From NCBI GenBank assembly GCA_023663365.1, contig JAMPHP010000002.1:214677-278676 (forward strand): DNA of 64,000 nucleotides, given 5' to 3'. The DNA is from Muribaculaceae bacterium. GTDB lineage: Bacteria > Bacteroidota > Bacteroidia > Bacteroidales > Muribaculaceae. Shown one piece after another: positions 42,466-51,190 of the stretch (position 1 is the stretch's first letter; each line of letters starts with the position of its first letter). A program made the position numbers and the translations under genes. The notes beneath the pieces are model-generated. The model had not been told where the DNA came from. It saw only the letters and a program-made list of their open reading frames with translations, and searched no databases.

Positions 42466-43247
42466 AATGAAATGACCGCCGAAGCGGCTTTGCTAAGTAC
42501 GGGGGTTGGAGCGTATGGCGTCTTGAGCCATATCACGAGCAGGAGCATCAGCACCAGGAAGGCTATCACGATGATGTAGAAGAGCCTGTTGTCGCGGTTC
42601 TCGAGTGCAAGGTGTATCTGCTGGATGTCGCGATAGCGGCGCTTGGGGTCGGGGTCGGTGCACTTGCGTGCCACGCGCCTGAGCACAGGGTCGTTGCTGC
42701 CGGCGGCATCGAGCGCCTCGGTGAGTACCTTGCCGTAGTTGTAAATGTCGTCGGCGGTAGACTGGTGCGAAAGCGATGGCCGCTGCTCGAAGCCCACGTC
42801 GATGAGCTTGAGGTTGCCGATATTCTCTGTGAAGAGGATATTCTCGGGCTTGAGAGCAGGGTGCACGATGTGCTTGCTCTGGATATACTCGAGCGCTCCG
42901 AGGAGCTGATGGCGCAGCTGCTCGATGACGGCCGGTGTGACCTTCTTCTCGTTGATGAGCTTCCGGAGGCTGTCGCCGTACACGTCGTCGGTGACGATGC
43001 AGCGCCCTATGCCGGGTATATCCTCGAAGTCGTTTATCATCACGATGTTGGGGTGGGCGAGGCTATATCGCACATCGAACTCCTGCTCTATCATGGCCTG
43101 ATATCGCGGGTCGGAGGCATACTCGGGGCGGAGTGTCTTGATCATCACCCACTTGCCGAATTTCTTGGCGGTGTAGATGTGATAGAACTCCTCGTCCCAC
43201 TCGGGAAGATGCTCTATTTCGGTCCAGCGGTCGGTTGCTTCTGTCAT
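42438..43247 (-). CDS. Membrane-anchored protein pseudokinase (HPA in place of HRD)
   Basis: The 269-residue protein has a Ser/Thr kinase-like fold: VMIKTL with the conserved lysine (K37), and VHPALKPENILF (128-139), where the catalytic HRD is HPA, so the proton-accepting Asp is Ala131. It keeps N136 and an altered DFG, DVG (150-152). After the C-lobe comes one transmembrane segment (about 223-241, LFYIIVIAFLVLMLLLVIW) and a short tail. ATP binding may persist while phosphotransfer is probably lost. The first Met overlaps the amylase stop as ATGA, and the 3' end overlaps the acetyltransferase start by 28 bases. A scaffolding or regulatory role is inferred. Confidence 0.8.
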   Translation of the reverse strand: MTEATDRWTEIEHLPEWDEEFYHIYTAKKFGKWVMIKTLRPEYASDPRYQAMIEQEFDVRYSLAHPNIVMINDFEDIPGIGRCIVTDDVYGDSLRKLINEKKVTPAVIEQLRHQLLGALEYIQSKHIVHPALKPENILFTENIGNLKLIDVGFEQRPSLSHQSTADDIYNYGKVLTEALDAAGSNDPVLRRVARKCTDPDPKRRYRDIQQIHLALENRDNRLFYIIVIAFLVLMLLLVIWLKTPYAPTPVLSKAASAVISLCPQFTYIL

Positions 43248-44641
43248 TTTTCAGGGGTGAATGTTGCTATAAAGAATTGCCCGGGCGCAAGGCTTGCCGG
43301 CAGAGCGGCGGGCGCGCCTGTCAATGCGTCGATTGCATCTTTCATCTCAGGCACAGCCGATGCGGGCAGAGCCTCGGTCGAGGTGCCGAGGTTGGCCACG
43401 GTGTAGGTGGCGCTGTCGCCGAGGGCACGCACGTAGGCTATCACATCGCGCGAGCCCGTAGGCAGCATCTGCACTTTGCCGCCGGCAGTGCCTGCGGCAA
43501 GCTCGGGGCGGCTGTGGCGGAGGGCGTTGAGCTTGCTATAGAATGTGAAGGCATCGCTGCGGGGCTTCCACTGCGGAGGCGTGTCCTTGACGAAGAACTC
43601 AAGAGCGCGGTCGAGCCCGGTTTCCTGGCCCGTATATATCAGCGGCATACCGGGCAGAGTGTAGGTGATTGCGGCGAAAGCCGGGGCAAGAGACCCAAGT
43701 CGCTGCATCTCGGTGCCTTCCCACGAGTTGAGGTCGTGGTTCGATGTCATGTTCATCATATAGCTGTCCACGGGATAGACGGCGGCCTGCTGCGTGAGGA
43801 GGGAGTCGATGTCGGCAGCGTGCTTCTCGGGGAAGCGGTGTGTGCCGTCGCCGAAGGTATATTGCCCGGCGGTGGCTGCTATCTCGCTGAAGAGATCCTT
43901 CATGGGCCAGTTGTAGTCCATGTCGAAGGCATGCTCCATAAGCTCGGGCTCGGTGGCCTCGGCAAGCATGAACACCGGCTCGGCAGCGATGCTGTCGAAA
44001 GCCACGCGGGCTTCATTCCAGAAGTCGACGGGCACACGCCCCGCCACATCACAGCGGAAGCCGTCGATGCCCGCCTCCTTAATCCAGTAGCTCATGGCAT
44101 CGATCATGGCCTCGCGTGTGGCACGCTTGCTGTAGTCGAGCTCGTATACGTCGGTCCAGTCGAAGGGCCCGTACATCTTGCCTTGCTCGTTGAGGCGATA
44201 GTATTCGGGATGCTCGCTCACCCAGGCGTTGTCGCATCCGGTGTGGTTGGGCACCCAGTCGATTATCACCTTCATGCCGGCATCGTGCGCATCGGCCACC
44301 ACGCGGCGGAAGTCGTCGATGTTGCCGAACTCGGGGTTTACGCCCTTGTAGTCGGCCACGGCATAGTAGCTTCCGAGCTCACCTTTGCGGTTGAGCTCCG
44401 AGATGGGGTGGATGGGCATGAACCACAGGATGTCCACCCCAAGCTCCTTAAGGCGGGGGATATGGCCGCGGAAGGCCTCGAACGTGCCTTCGGGCGTATA
44501 TTGCCGCGTGTTTACCTCATATATAACCGCATTTCGGCTCCAGTCGGGATGACGGAGTGTGGTATGCACCGGGCTCTTGGCCTCGGCAAAAGGGCTCACC
44601 ATGGCGAGCAAGGCGGCAACAGCCGCGAAGAAGCGCTTCAT
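43244..44641 (-). CDS. GH13 alpha-amylase family protein, exported
   Basis: This is a 465-residue enzyme with a signal peptide (MKRFFAAVAALLAMVSPFAE). GH13 conserved regions are present: DWVPNH (region I), GFRCDVA with nucleophile D198, MLAEATE with acid/base E228 and TSNHDLNSWEG with D303. It should hydrolyse alpha-1,4-glucans or maltooligosaccharides in the periplasm. The C-terminal beta domain is short. No SusC/SusD pair is adjacent, so it is not in a classic starch locus. It leads the set that continues with the pseudokinase (4-base overlap) and the acetyltransferase. Lrp lies 20 bases upstream on the same strand. Confidence 0.9.
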   Translation of the reverse strand: MKRFFAAVAALLAMVSPFAEAKSPVHTTLRHPDWSRNAVIYEVNTRQYTPEGTFEAFRGHIPRLKELGVDILWFMPIHPISELNRKGELGSYYAVADYKGVNPEFGNIDDFRRVVADAHDAGMKVIIDWVPNHTGCDNAWVSEHPEYYRLNEQGKMYGPFDWTDVYELDYSKRATREAMIDAMSYWIKEAGIDGFRCDVAGRVPVDFWNEARVAFDSIAAEPVFMLAEATEPELMEHAFDMDYNWPMKDLFSEIAATAGQYTFGDGTHRFPEKHAADIDSLLTQQAAVYPVDSYMMNMTSNHDLNSWEGTEMQRLGSLAPAFAAITYTLPGMPLIYTGQETGLDRALEFFVKDTPPQWKPRSDAFTFYSKLNALRHSRPELAAGTAGGKVQMLPTGSRDVIAYVRALGDSATYTVANLGTSTEALPASAVPEMKDAIDALTGAPAALPASLAPGQFFIATFTPEK

Positions 44642-44661
44642 CGGTAGAGACGGTGCTATGA

Positions 44662-45135
44662 TCAGGACTCCTCGCCGATAAGGCGGACGGGGATTTCGCG
44701 GTCGAGCGAGTGGTCGAGCGATATGAGGGTCTCAGTGCCGGTCACACCGGGAATCATCTGAATACGCTTGTTGAGGAGCTCCATGAGGTGCTCATTGTCG
44801 CGGGCGTAGAGCTTCACGAGCATCGTGTATGGGCCGGTGGTGAAGTGGCACTCCACGATTTCGGGGATTTTCTCGAGCTCGGGCACAACCTCGTTGTACA
44901 TGGCACCGCGCTCAAGGTTGACTCCTATATAGGTGCAGGTGGCGTAGCCAAGGATTTTGGGATTGACATGATAGCCTGAGCCGGTGATCACCTTAAGGTC
45001 GATAAGGCGCTGTATTCGCTGGTGGACCGCCGCACGCGAAACGCCGCACACCATAGCGACATCTTTTGAAGGAATACGCGCGTTGTGCATCACGATCTGG
45101 AGTATCTTGCGGTCAAGATTGTCTATTTTTTCCAT
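44662..45135 (-). CDS. Lrp/AsnC-family transcriptional regulator
   Basis: This is a 157-residue regulator. The N-terminal helix-turn-helix (NLDRKILQIVMHNARIPSKD, MVCGVSRAAVHQRIQRLIDL) is followed by a RAM effector-binding domain (YIGVNLERGAMYNEVVPELE, then GPYTMLVKLYARDNEHLMEL) and a C-terminal TETLISLDHSLDREIPV. Such proteins form octameric rings and sense amino acids; the ligand is not predictable. It has its own consensus promoter and stands 20 bases upstream of the amylase gene on the same strand, so read-through into that set is possible. The family is secure. Confidence 0.93.
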   Translation of the reverse strand: MEKIDNLDRKILQIVMHNARIPSKDVAMVCGVSRAAVHQRIQRLIDLKVITGSGYHVNPKILGYATCTYIGVNLERGAMYNEVVPELEKIPEIVECHFTTGPYTMLVKLYARDNEHLMELLNKRIQMIPGVTGTETLISLDHSLDREIPVRLIGEES

Positions 45136-45167
45136 ACTTGTAAGGCTTGTTTATGTAATTAGCTCCA

Positions 45168-45199
45168 CAAAGTTACACAATTATAGTAAAATAGCCAAA
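45168..45199 (-). promoter_or_regulatory. Promoter of the Lrp-family gene
   Basis: Minus strand TTTG (45196-45199), 20 nt, TAACTTTG (45168-45175); start site about 25 nt before the ATG at 45135. Confidence 0.65.
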
Positions 45200-45499
45200 A
45201 ATTAAAGCAAAAAGTTGTAAAATATGCTTTCAAACCTTTGCCAAGCGGCATTATGACAAGATTGCGCGCCGACTCTCAGCCGCCCGGAAATGACCTCCGG
45301 GGGAGCGTCGCAAAGTGTGTTAACATTTTTTGACACATACACCCAAAACCGCGCCTCATGGGTGTGTAGCAGCGATTTAACCGATAAATCGACCTGCGGC
45401 CCGACACCCGAAATAAAGAAAAATTTCCGTAGTTGGAGAATAATTGCTTACTTTGCACCGCAAAATTGTCAATTTTATTAATCAAAATACTAAACTATC

Positions 45500-45733
45500 A
45501 TGTCTGAAATTGCAGATCGCGTGAAAAACATCGTAGTTGACAAACTCGGTGTTGAGCCCGAAAAAGTAACCGAAGAAGCAGCATTCATCACCGACCTCGG
45601 TGCTGACTCTCTCGACACAGTCGAGCTCATCATGGACTTCGAAAAAGAATTCGGTATCACTATCCCCGACGAAGAAGCCGAAAAGATCAAAACTGTAGGC
45701 GACGCTGTTGCCTTCGTTGAAGCGCACAAATAA
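45500..45733 (+). CDS. acpP: Acyl carrier protein
   Basis: This is a 77-residue acidic protein with the phosphopantetheine attachment motif [12 protein letters not shown] (the Ser), the standard four-helix ACP layout and a length typical for AcpP. It carries growing acyl chains in type II fatty acid synthesis in the cytosol. It is followed by fabF 152 bases downstream, the usual acpP-fabF order. A near-consensus -7 element (TTACTTTG, 45448-45455) lies about 45 bases upstream. A GC-rich hairpin (45762-45801) separates it from fabF and may trim the ratio of the two products. Confidence 0.96.
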   Translation: MSEIADRVKNIVVDKLGVEPEKVTEEAAFITDLGADSLDTVELIMDFEKEFGITIPDEEAEKIKTVGDAVAFVEAHK

Positions 45734-45761
45734 GCCGGGTACCCCCCGTCTGAAACCATAC

Positions 45762-45809
45762 AACCGCCGACGGAATTTCCCTTGTGGAACGACCGGCGGT
45801 TTGGTTTTT
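45762..45809 (+). terminator. Terminator or attenuator between acpP and fabF
   Basis: AACCGCCG (45762-45769) pairs with CGGCGGTT (45794-45801), followed by TGGTTTTT. As acpP mRNA is normally needed in excess over fabF, partial termination here would make sense (inference). Confidence 0.55.
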
Positions 45810-45885
45810 ATGCGCGTATGCGCACGCACACGCATATATAGCGCCTCCTTTCTGTCAATACCCCGATAAAAGAACACTATCATAC

Positions 45886-47154
45886 ATGGAACTTAAACGA
45901 GTAGTAATCACCGGTCTGGGTGCTATCACACCCCTTGGCAACGATGTGGACACCACATGGGAAAACGCCAAGGCCGGCGTTAGCGGTGCCGGACCTATCA
46001 CACACTTCGACGCGAGCCTCTTCAAGACTAAATTCGCCTGCGAGGTGAAGAACTTCAACGCCAGTGAGCACTTCGACCGCAAAAAAGAGCGCACCCTCGA
46101 CCTCTACGCCCAGTATGCCCTCGTGGCTGCACGCCAGGCTGTGGCCGATGCGAAGCTCGAAGAAGAAGGCGCCAACATCAACAAAAACCGCGTCGGCGTA
46201 ATCGTGGCTGCCGGCATCGGTGGTCTCCACACCTTCGAGGAAGAAGCCGGATACTATGCCCTCAATGCCGACAAAGGCCCCAAATACAATCCCTTCTTCA
46301 TCCCCAAGATGATTGCCGACATCGCTTCGGGCCACATCTCGATGGAGTACGGCTACCACGGCCCCAACTACGGCGTGGTATCGGCCTGCGCTTCGTCGAA
46401 CAACGCTATCATCGACGCTTTCAACCTCATCCGCCTCGGTAAAGCCGACGTGATCCTCACAGGCGGTGCCGAAGCTGCCATCTTCCCCGCAGGTGTAGGT
46501 GGCTTCAACTCGATGCACGCCCTCTCGACCCGCAACGACAGCCCCGAGACCGCTTCGCGCCCCTTCAGCAAAAGCCGCGACGGATTTGTGATGGGCGAAG
46601 GCTCGGCAGTGCTCGTGCTCGAGGAGCTCGACCACGCTCTGGCCCGCGGTGCAAAAATCTACTGCGAGGTAGCAGGTGGCGGTCTTTCGGCCGACGCATA
46701 TCACCTCACCGCAACTCACCCCGACGGCCTCGGCGCAAAGCTCGCCATGGAGAATGCCCTCGAGGATGCAGGCATGACCCCCGCCGACATCGACTACATC
46801 AACGTGCACGGCACTTCGACTCCCGTAGGCGACATCTCCGAGGTCAAGGCCATCGTAGAAGTATTCGGTGAGAACGCTCACAAGCTCAACATATCATCCA
46901 CCAAGTCGATGACCGGCCACCTCCTCGGTGCCACCGGCGCCCTCGAAGCCCTCTTCTCGGTGAAGTCGGTAGTGGAAGACATCGTGCCTCCCACCATCAA
47001 CCACGACCCCGAGGACATCGACGAGAACATCGACTACTCCCTCAACTTCACCTTCGACAAAGCCCAGAAGCGCACAGTGCGCGCAGCACTCTCCAACTCC
47101 TTCGGCTTCGGCGGCCACAACGCCACCGTGATTGTGAAGAAATTCGAGAAGTAA
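45886..47154 (+). CDS. fabF: 3-oxoacyl-[acyl-carrier-protein] synthase II
   Basis: The start is placed at ATG 45886 (MELKRVVITGLGAITPLGND), where homologues begin; the upstream extension to 45784 runs through the intergenic hairpin. The 422-residue KAS II has the Cys-His-His triad: C168 in VSACASSNNAI, H308 in VHGTSTPVGD and H345 in SMTGHLLGATG. It condenses malonyl-ACP with acyl-ACP in chain elongation and temperature-dependent unsaturation control. It is paired with acpP. Length and motif spacing are normal. A hairpin followed by T-runs ends the unit. Confidence 0.96.
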   Translation: MELKRVVITGLGAITPLGNDVDTTWENAKAGVSGAGPITHFDASLFKTKFACEVKNFNASEHFDRKKERTLDLYAQYALVAARQAVADAKLEEEGANINKNRVGVIVAAGIGGLHTFEEEAGYYALNADKGPKYNPFFIPKMIADIASGHISMEYGYHGPNYGVVSACASSNNAIIDAFNLIRLGKADVILTGGAEAAIFPAGVGGFNSMHALSTRNDSPETASRPFSKSRDGFVMGEGSAVLVLEELDHALARGAKIYCEVAGGGLSADAYHLTATHPDGLGAKLAMENALEDAGMTPADIDYINVHGTSTPVGDISEVKAIVEVFGENAHKLNISSTKSMTGHLLGATGALEALFSVKSVVEDIVPPTINHDPEDIDENIDYSLNFTFDKAQKRTVRAALSNSFGFGGHNATVIVKKFEK

Positions 47155-47180
47155 GCGAATACACGCTTCACCATACTACC

Positions 47181-47236
47181 GACAGAAAAGACATCGAAAG
47201 GACCTCTGCGCCTTTTCTGTCTTTTCTGTCTTTTTT
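47181..47236 (+). terminator. Terminator after fabF
   Basis: GACAGAAAAG (47181-47190) pairs with CTTTTCTGTC (47212-47221); a repeated TTTTCTGTC and a TTTTTT run follow, giving two alternative right arms. Confidence 0.65.
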
Positions 47237-47255
47237 ATCTGACAACAGCATTTAT

Positions 47256-47933
47256 ATGAAAATAGGTATAATAGTGGCAATGGACAAGGAGATGGCGCTT
47301 CTGAAGCCCCTCATCGCCGAGGCGACGACTGCCACCGTCAACGGCTTCGACTTCATCTGCGGAAGCATAGGCAAGCACGCCGTAGTGGCCTGCAAATGCG
47401 GCATCGGCAAGGTCAACGCCGCAATGGGCGCTCTCACACTCATTGAGAACTTCCACCCCGCCATGGTGATAAACACCGGCGTGGCCGGAGGCACGGGCGC
47501 AGGCTCCGATCCCGCACGAGTGCTCGACGTGGTGCTCGGCACCGAAATCGCTTACCACGACGTGTGGTGCGGCCCCGGCACTGAGCGCGGACATGTGCCC
47601 GGCTGCCCGGCCCGCTTCACATGCCCTCTTCCGGCCGATATCCGCGCCACACTCGGCGCAAAAGAAGGCCTGATAGCATCGGGCGACATATTTGTGGACG
47701 ACCCCGCCGACCTAAAGCGCATCCTCGCCCTCTACCCCGAGGCCAAGGCCGTGGATATGGAGTCGGCAGCCATAGCACAGGTGTGCCATCTTAAAGATGT
47801 GCCTTTCGTATGCCTCCGCGTGGTGAGCGACACCCCCGGCGACGGCGGCAACGCTGCAGCCTACGATGCTTTCTGGACCGATGCACCCAAGCGCACATTC
47901 GCCTCGGTGGAAAAACTCCTCGCCACACTCTGA
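47256..47933 (+). CDS. mtnN: 5'-methylthioadenosine/S-adenosylhomocysteine nucleosidase
   Basis: The 225-residue nucleosidase of the PNP/UDP family starts MKIGIIVAMDKEMALL and has CGIGKVNAAMGA, NTGVAGG, AVDMESAAIAQVC (purine and ribose contacts) and RVVSDTPGD with the catalytic aspartate. It cleaves MTA and SAH to adenine and thioribose products, feeding methionine salvage and clearing the by-product of SAM-dependent methylation. It is cytosolic. Its stop codon overlaps the start of the AlbA_2-domain gene as TGATG (47931-47935), so the two are translationally coupled. The identification is secure. Confidence 0.94.
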   Translation: MKIGIIVAMDKEMALLKPLIAEATTATVNGFDFICGSIGKHAVVACKCGIGKVNAAMGALTLIENFHPAMVINTGVAGGTGAGSDPARVLDVVLGTEIAYHDVWCGPGTERGHVPGCPARFTCPLPADIRATLGAKEGLIASGDIFVDDPADLKRILALYPEAKAVDMESAAIAQVCHLKDVPFVCLRVVSDTPGDGGNAAAYDAFWTDAPKRTFASVEKLLATL

Positions 47934-48580
47934 TGAAAGACCTCAAGGCCACCCGTGGAGCACGCCTGCTCGAGCGTATGATAGCCGAAGGCGAGCACGA
48001 ACGGCAGGATTTCAAGTTCGCCATCTCCGACGCGCGTAAGATAGCGCGCTCGCTGTCAGCCTTCGCCAACCACAGCGGAGGCCGGCTGCTCATAGGCGTG
48101 AAAGACAATGGCGTGGTGGCCGGAGTGAGAAACGAAGAAGACATCTATGTGGTCGAGCAGGCCGCCGAGCGCTACTGCCGGCCGCAGCAGCGAGTCACGT
48201 TCAAGGCCTACCGCTCGGGGGAGCTCACCGTCATAGTGGCCGAGATAGAAGCGGCCGAGGTGCTGCCCGTCCGGGTGGTGGAGGCCGACGGCTCTCTTAA
48301 GGCCTACTACCGCGTGGCTGATGAAAATATCGCGGCACCTCCGCTGATGGTGCGTGCCTGGGAGCTCGCCGCCAAGGCCGATGCACCCGCCCTCGATGCC
48401 GGCCACTTCGCCCTGGCGGCATTGTTCGGCGACACTCCCGGCAGCCTCGACGAACGCGAAGTGGCATTGCGCCTGCACATCAGCACCGACGAAGCCTCTG
48501 CCCGAATAGCACGCCTGATAGCCGCCGGAGTGCTGGCTCTGGCACACGACGGCACTCAATTCCGCATCGTGCAGGCTTAG
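47933..48580 (+). CDS. AlbA_2 (Schlafen AAA_4-like) domain protein
   Basis: The ATG at 47933 overlaps the mtnN stop, giving a 215-residue protein (MKDLKATRGARLLERMIAEG); a longer frame to 47810 overlaps mtnN and is rejected. The N-terminal two-thirds match the AlbA_2/Schlafen-type putative DNA- or RNA-binding domain (ERQDFKFAISDARKIARSLS, FANHSGGRLLIGVKDNG). The C-terminus is a winged-helix-like segment (ALRLHISTDEASARIARLIA). Small proteins of this kind are frequent in Bacteroidetes and their role is unknown. Coupling to mtnN is probably positional. The next gene, pheT, has its own promoter. Confidence 0.82.
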   Translation: MKDLKATRGARLLERMIAEGEHERQDFKFAISDARKIARSLSAFANHSGGRLLIGVKDNGVVAGVRNEEDIYVVEQAAERYCRPQQRVTFKAYRSGELTVIVAEIEAAEVLPVRVVEADGSLKAYYRVADENIAAPPLMVRAWELAAKADAPALDAGHFALAALFGDTPGSLDEREVALRLHISTDEASARIARLIAAGVLALAHDGTQFRIVQA

Positions 48581-48588
48581 CAAAAAAT

Positions 48589-48619
48589 TTTGCGACTTTC
48601 TTAAAAATCACTACCTTTG
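48589..48619 (+). promoter_or_regulatory. pheT promoter
   Basis: TTTG (48589-48592), 19 nt, TACCTTTG (48612-48619). The leader before the ATG at 48643 is about 17 nt. Confidence 0.7.
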
Positions 48620-48642
48620 CATCTTGAAAATACACACCAGCA

Positions 48643-51135
48643 ATGAATATATCATATAAATGGCTTAAAGAATACGTGGACCTCGAGCTCACGCCCGACG
48701 GTTTGTCGGAGCTGCTGACCTCGATAGGCCTCGAAGTAGGCACGGTTGAGCGCGTCGAAAGCATCCGTGGCGGCCTTGCCGGCATTGTGGTGGGCAAGGT
48801 GCTCACATGCGAGGCTCACCCCGACAGCGACCACCTGCATATCACCACCGTCGACCTCGACGGCAAGGGCACTCCCACACAGATTGTGTGCGGCGCTCCG
48901 AACGTTGCCGCAGGGCAGACCGTAGTGGTCGCCACTGTAGGCACCACTCTCTATAGCCCCGACGGTGACTCCTTCAAAATCAAGAAATCAAAGATACGCG
49001 GCGTGGAGTCGTTCGGCATGATTTGCGCCGAGGATGAAATCGGCGTTGGCAACTCGCACGACGGCATCATCGTGCTCCCAGCAGCTGCCGAAGCCATGGT
49101 GGGCCGCCCTGCCTCAGAGTATTTCGGCATTGAAGATGACTACGTGCTCGAGGTGGACCTCACCCCCAACCGCATCGATGCGGCCTCGCACTTTGGCGTG
49201 GCCCGCGACGTGGCCGCCGCTCTCACAGGCCGTGGCATAGCCGAAGTGACCGCGCACAAGCCTTCGGTCGACGACTTCAAGGTCGATGACCCCGCCGGCA
49301 AGGGCATCACCGTGAGCATCGAAGCTCCCGAAGCCGTGACACGCTACTGCGGCATCACCATCGAAGGTGTCAAGACCGGTCCTTCGCCCGACTGGCTGGT
49401 AAAGCGCCTGACATCCATCGGCATGCACTCGATCAACAATGTGGTCGACATCACCAACTACATCCTCCATGCCGTATGCCAGCCTCTGCACGCCTTCGAT
49501 GCCGACACCCTGGCCGAAAACAAGGTAGTGGTACGCCGCGCCGACCACGGCAGCAAGTTCGTGACCCTCGACGAAGTTGAGCGCACGCTCGACGGCGCCG
49601 ACCTCATGATCTGCGACGCGCACACTCCGCGCTGCATAGCAGGTGTGTTCGGCGGCCTCAACTCAGGCACCACCGAAAGCACAACCCGCATCTTCCTCGA
49701 AAGCGCATGCTTCAACGCAACATCGGTGCGCCGCACAGCACGCCGGCACGGCATAAACACCGACTCTTCGTTCCGCTTCGAGCGCGGCGTTGACCCCAAC
49801 GGCTGCCTCTATGCCCTCAAACTCGCCGCCAAGCTCATCTGCGAGCTCACCGGCGGACACACCGTGGGCGAAATCGTCGACTACTACCCCGCACCCGTAG
49901 CCCCCTACCATGTGGATATGAACATCGCCGACTTCAGCAGCCTCATCGGTGTTGACTTCGACCACGATGCCATAGTCCGCATCCTCAAGGCCCTCGAGAT
50001 CGGCACAACACTTGGTGCCGACGGCGCTCTAAGCCTCGACGTCCCCACCTACCGCATGGACGTGCAGCGCCCCTGCGACGTGATTGAAGACTTCCTCCGC
50101 ATCTACGGCTACAACGAAGTGCCCATGAGCAGCCAGCTGCACTCATGCCTGTCGTTCAAGACTCCCGTCGATGCCGCCGACGACCTCCGCCGCACAGTGG
50201 CAGAGCAGCTCACCGGTGCCGGATGGAATGAAATCCTCAACAACTCCCTCACCGCAGAGAGCTACTACGCAGAGCTCGCCGACTACCCCCTCGATCGCTG
50301 CGTGCGTCTGCTCAACCCGCTCAGCCAGGATCTGTGCGTGATGCGCCAGACTCTCCTCTTCGGCGGCCTCGAGTCGGTGGCTCACAACATCAACCGCCGA
50401 AACCCCGACACGGCCTTCTACGAGTTTGGCAACGTATACTTCCGCGACCCCGCAAAAGCATCGACCTCCGAAGCACCCCTGGCGCCCTACAGCGAAGCCT
50501 CGCACCTGGCACTTTGGCTCGCCGGCTCGACCCGACGCGCCAACTGGCTCCGTGCCCGCGAGGACGCCGGCTTCTACGACCTCAAGGCTGCCGTAGCCAA
50601 CGTGCTCGCACGCTGCGGCTTCGGCCCGGCCGACTACAGCCTCGCACCCGCGCAAGTTCCTGCCGGCGGCATCTTCGCTCAGGCCCTTGAGATACGCCAC
50701 ACAAAGGGTGCCGTGCTCGGCATGATGGGCATCGTAAGCCCCGCCGTATGCAAGGCCTGCGACATCAAAGTGCCCGTAAGCTACGCCGAGCTCGATTGGG
50801 ACAGCATTGCACGCCTCGCCGCGCGCACAAACGCCCGCTTCACCCCCCTGCCCAAGACTCAGGCCGTGAAGCGCGACCTCTCGCTCCTGCTCGACAGCAA
50901 AGTGAGCATGGCCGACATCGAAGCCGCAGTGCGCGAAGCGGAGCGCCGTATCCTCGGCGACATTGAGCTCTTCGACGTATACGAAGGCGACAAGTTGCCC
51001 GCCGGAAAGAAATCGTATGCAATCTCCATCACACTGCAGGACCCCGAAAAGACTCTTCAGGACAAATACATCGACCGTGTGATGGCAAAAATCATCGACA
51101 CTCTCCGCAGCAAGCTCGGTGCCGAACTGCGATAA
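48643..51135 (+). CDS. pheT: Phenylalanyl-tRNA synthetase beta subunit
   Basis: The 830-residue full-length bacterial PheT starts MNISYKWLKEYVDLELTPDG. It has an OB-fold tRNA-binding domain (GKVLTCEAHPDSDHLHITTV), B3/B4 editing region, B5 domain, core (FYEFGNVYF) and the C-terminal FDX-ACB anticodon-binding domain (PKTQAVKRDLSLLLDSKVSM to the end). It forms the alpha2-beta2 enzyme with PheS, which is not adjacent here; separation of pheS and pheT is usual in Bacteroidales. It charges tRNA-Phe and edits misacylated tyrosine. A consensus promoter lies immediately upstream. Confidence 0.97.
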   Translation: MNISYKWLKEYVDLELTPDGLSELLTSIGLEVGTVERVESIRGGLAGIVVGKVLTCEAHPDSDHLHITTVDLDGKGTPTQIVCGAPNVAAGQTVVVATVGTTLYSPDGDSFKIKKSKIRGVESFGMICAEDEIGVGNSHDGIIVLPAAAEAMVGRPASEYFGIEDDYVLEVDLTPNRIDAASHFGVARDVAAALTGRGIAEVTAHKPSVDDFKVDDPAGKGITVSIEAPEAVTRYCGITIEGVKTGPSPDWLVKRLTSIGMHSINNVVDITNYILHAVCQPLHAFDADTLAENKVVVRRADHGSKFVTLDEVERTLDGADLMICDAHTPRCIAGVFGGLNSGTTESTTRIFLESACFNATSVRRTARRHGINTDSSFRFERGVDPNGCLYALKLAAKLICELTGGHTVGEIVDYYPAPVAPYHVDMNIADFSSLIGVDFDHDAIVRILKALEIGTTLGADGALSLDVPTYRMDVQRPCDVIEDFLRIYGYNEVPMSSQLHSCLSFKTPVDAADDLRRTVAEQLTGAGWNEILNNSLTAESYYAELADYPLDRCVRLLNPLSQDLCVMRQTLLFGGLESVAHNINRRNPDTAFYEFGNVYFRDPAKASTSEAPLAPYSEASHLALWLAGSTRRANWLRAREDAGFYDLKAAVANVLARCGFGPADYSLAPAQVPAGGIFAQALEIRHTKGAVLGMMGIVSPAVCKACDIKVPVSYAELDWDSIARLAARTNARFTPLPKTQAVKRDLSLLLDSKVSMADIEAAVREAERRILGDIELFDVYEGDKLPAGKKSYAISITLQDPEKTLQDKYIDRVMAKIIDTLRSKLGAELR

Positions 51136-51190
51136 TGGCAACATCAAATTATAGTAATATAGTAATCTAACAACATAGCAAGCAAATCCA

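Noticed and set aside
47810..47932. N-terminal extension of the AlbA_2 protein
   Set aside because: Lies within mtnN and is arginine-rich nonsense; the TGATG overlap start at 47933 is better.
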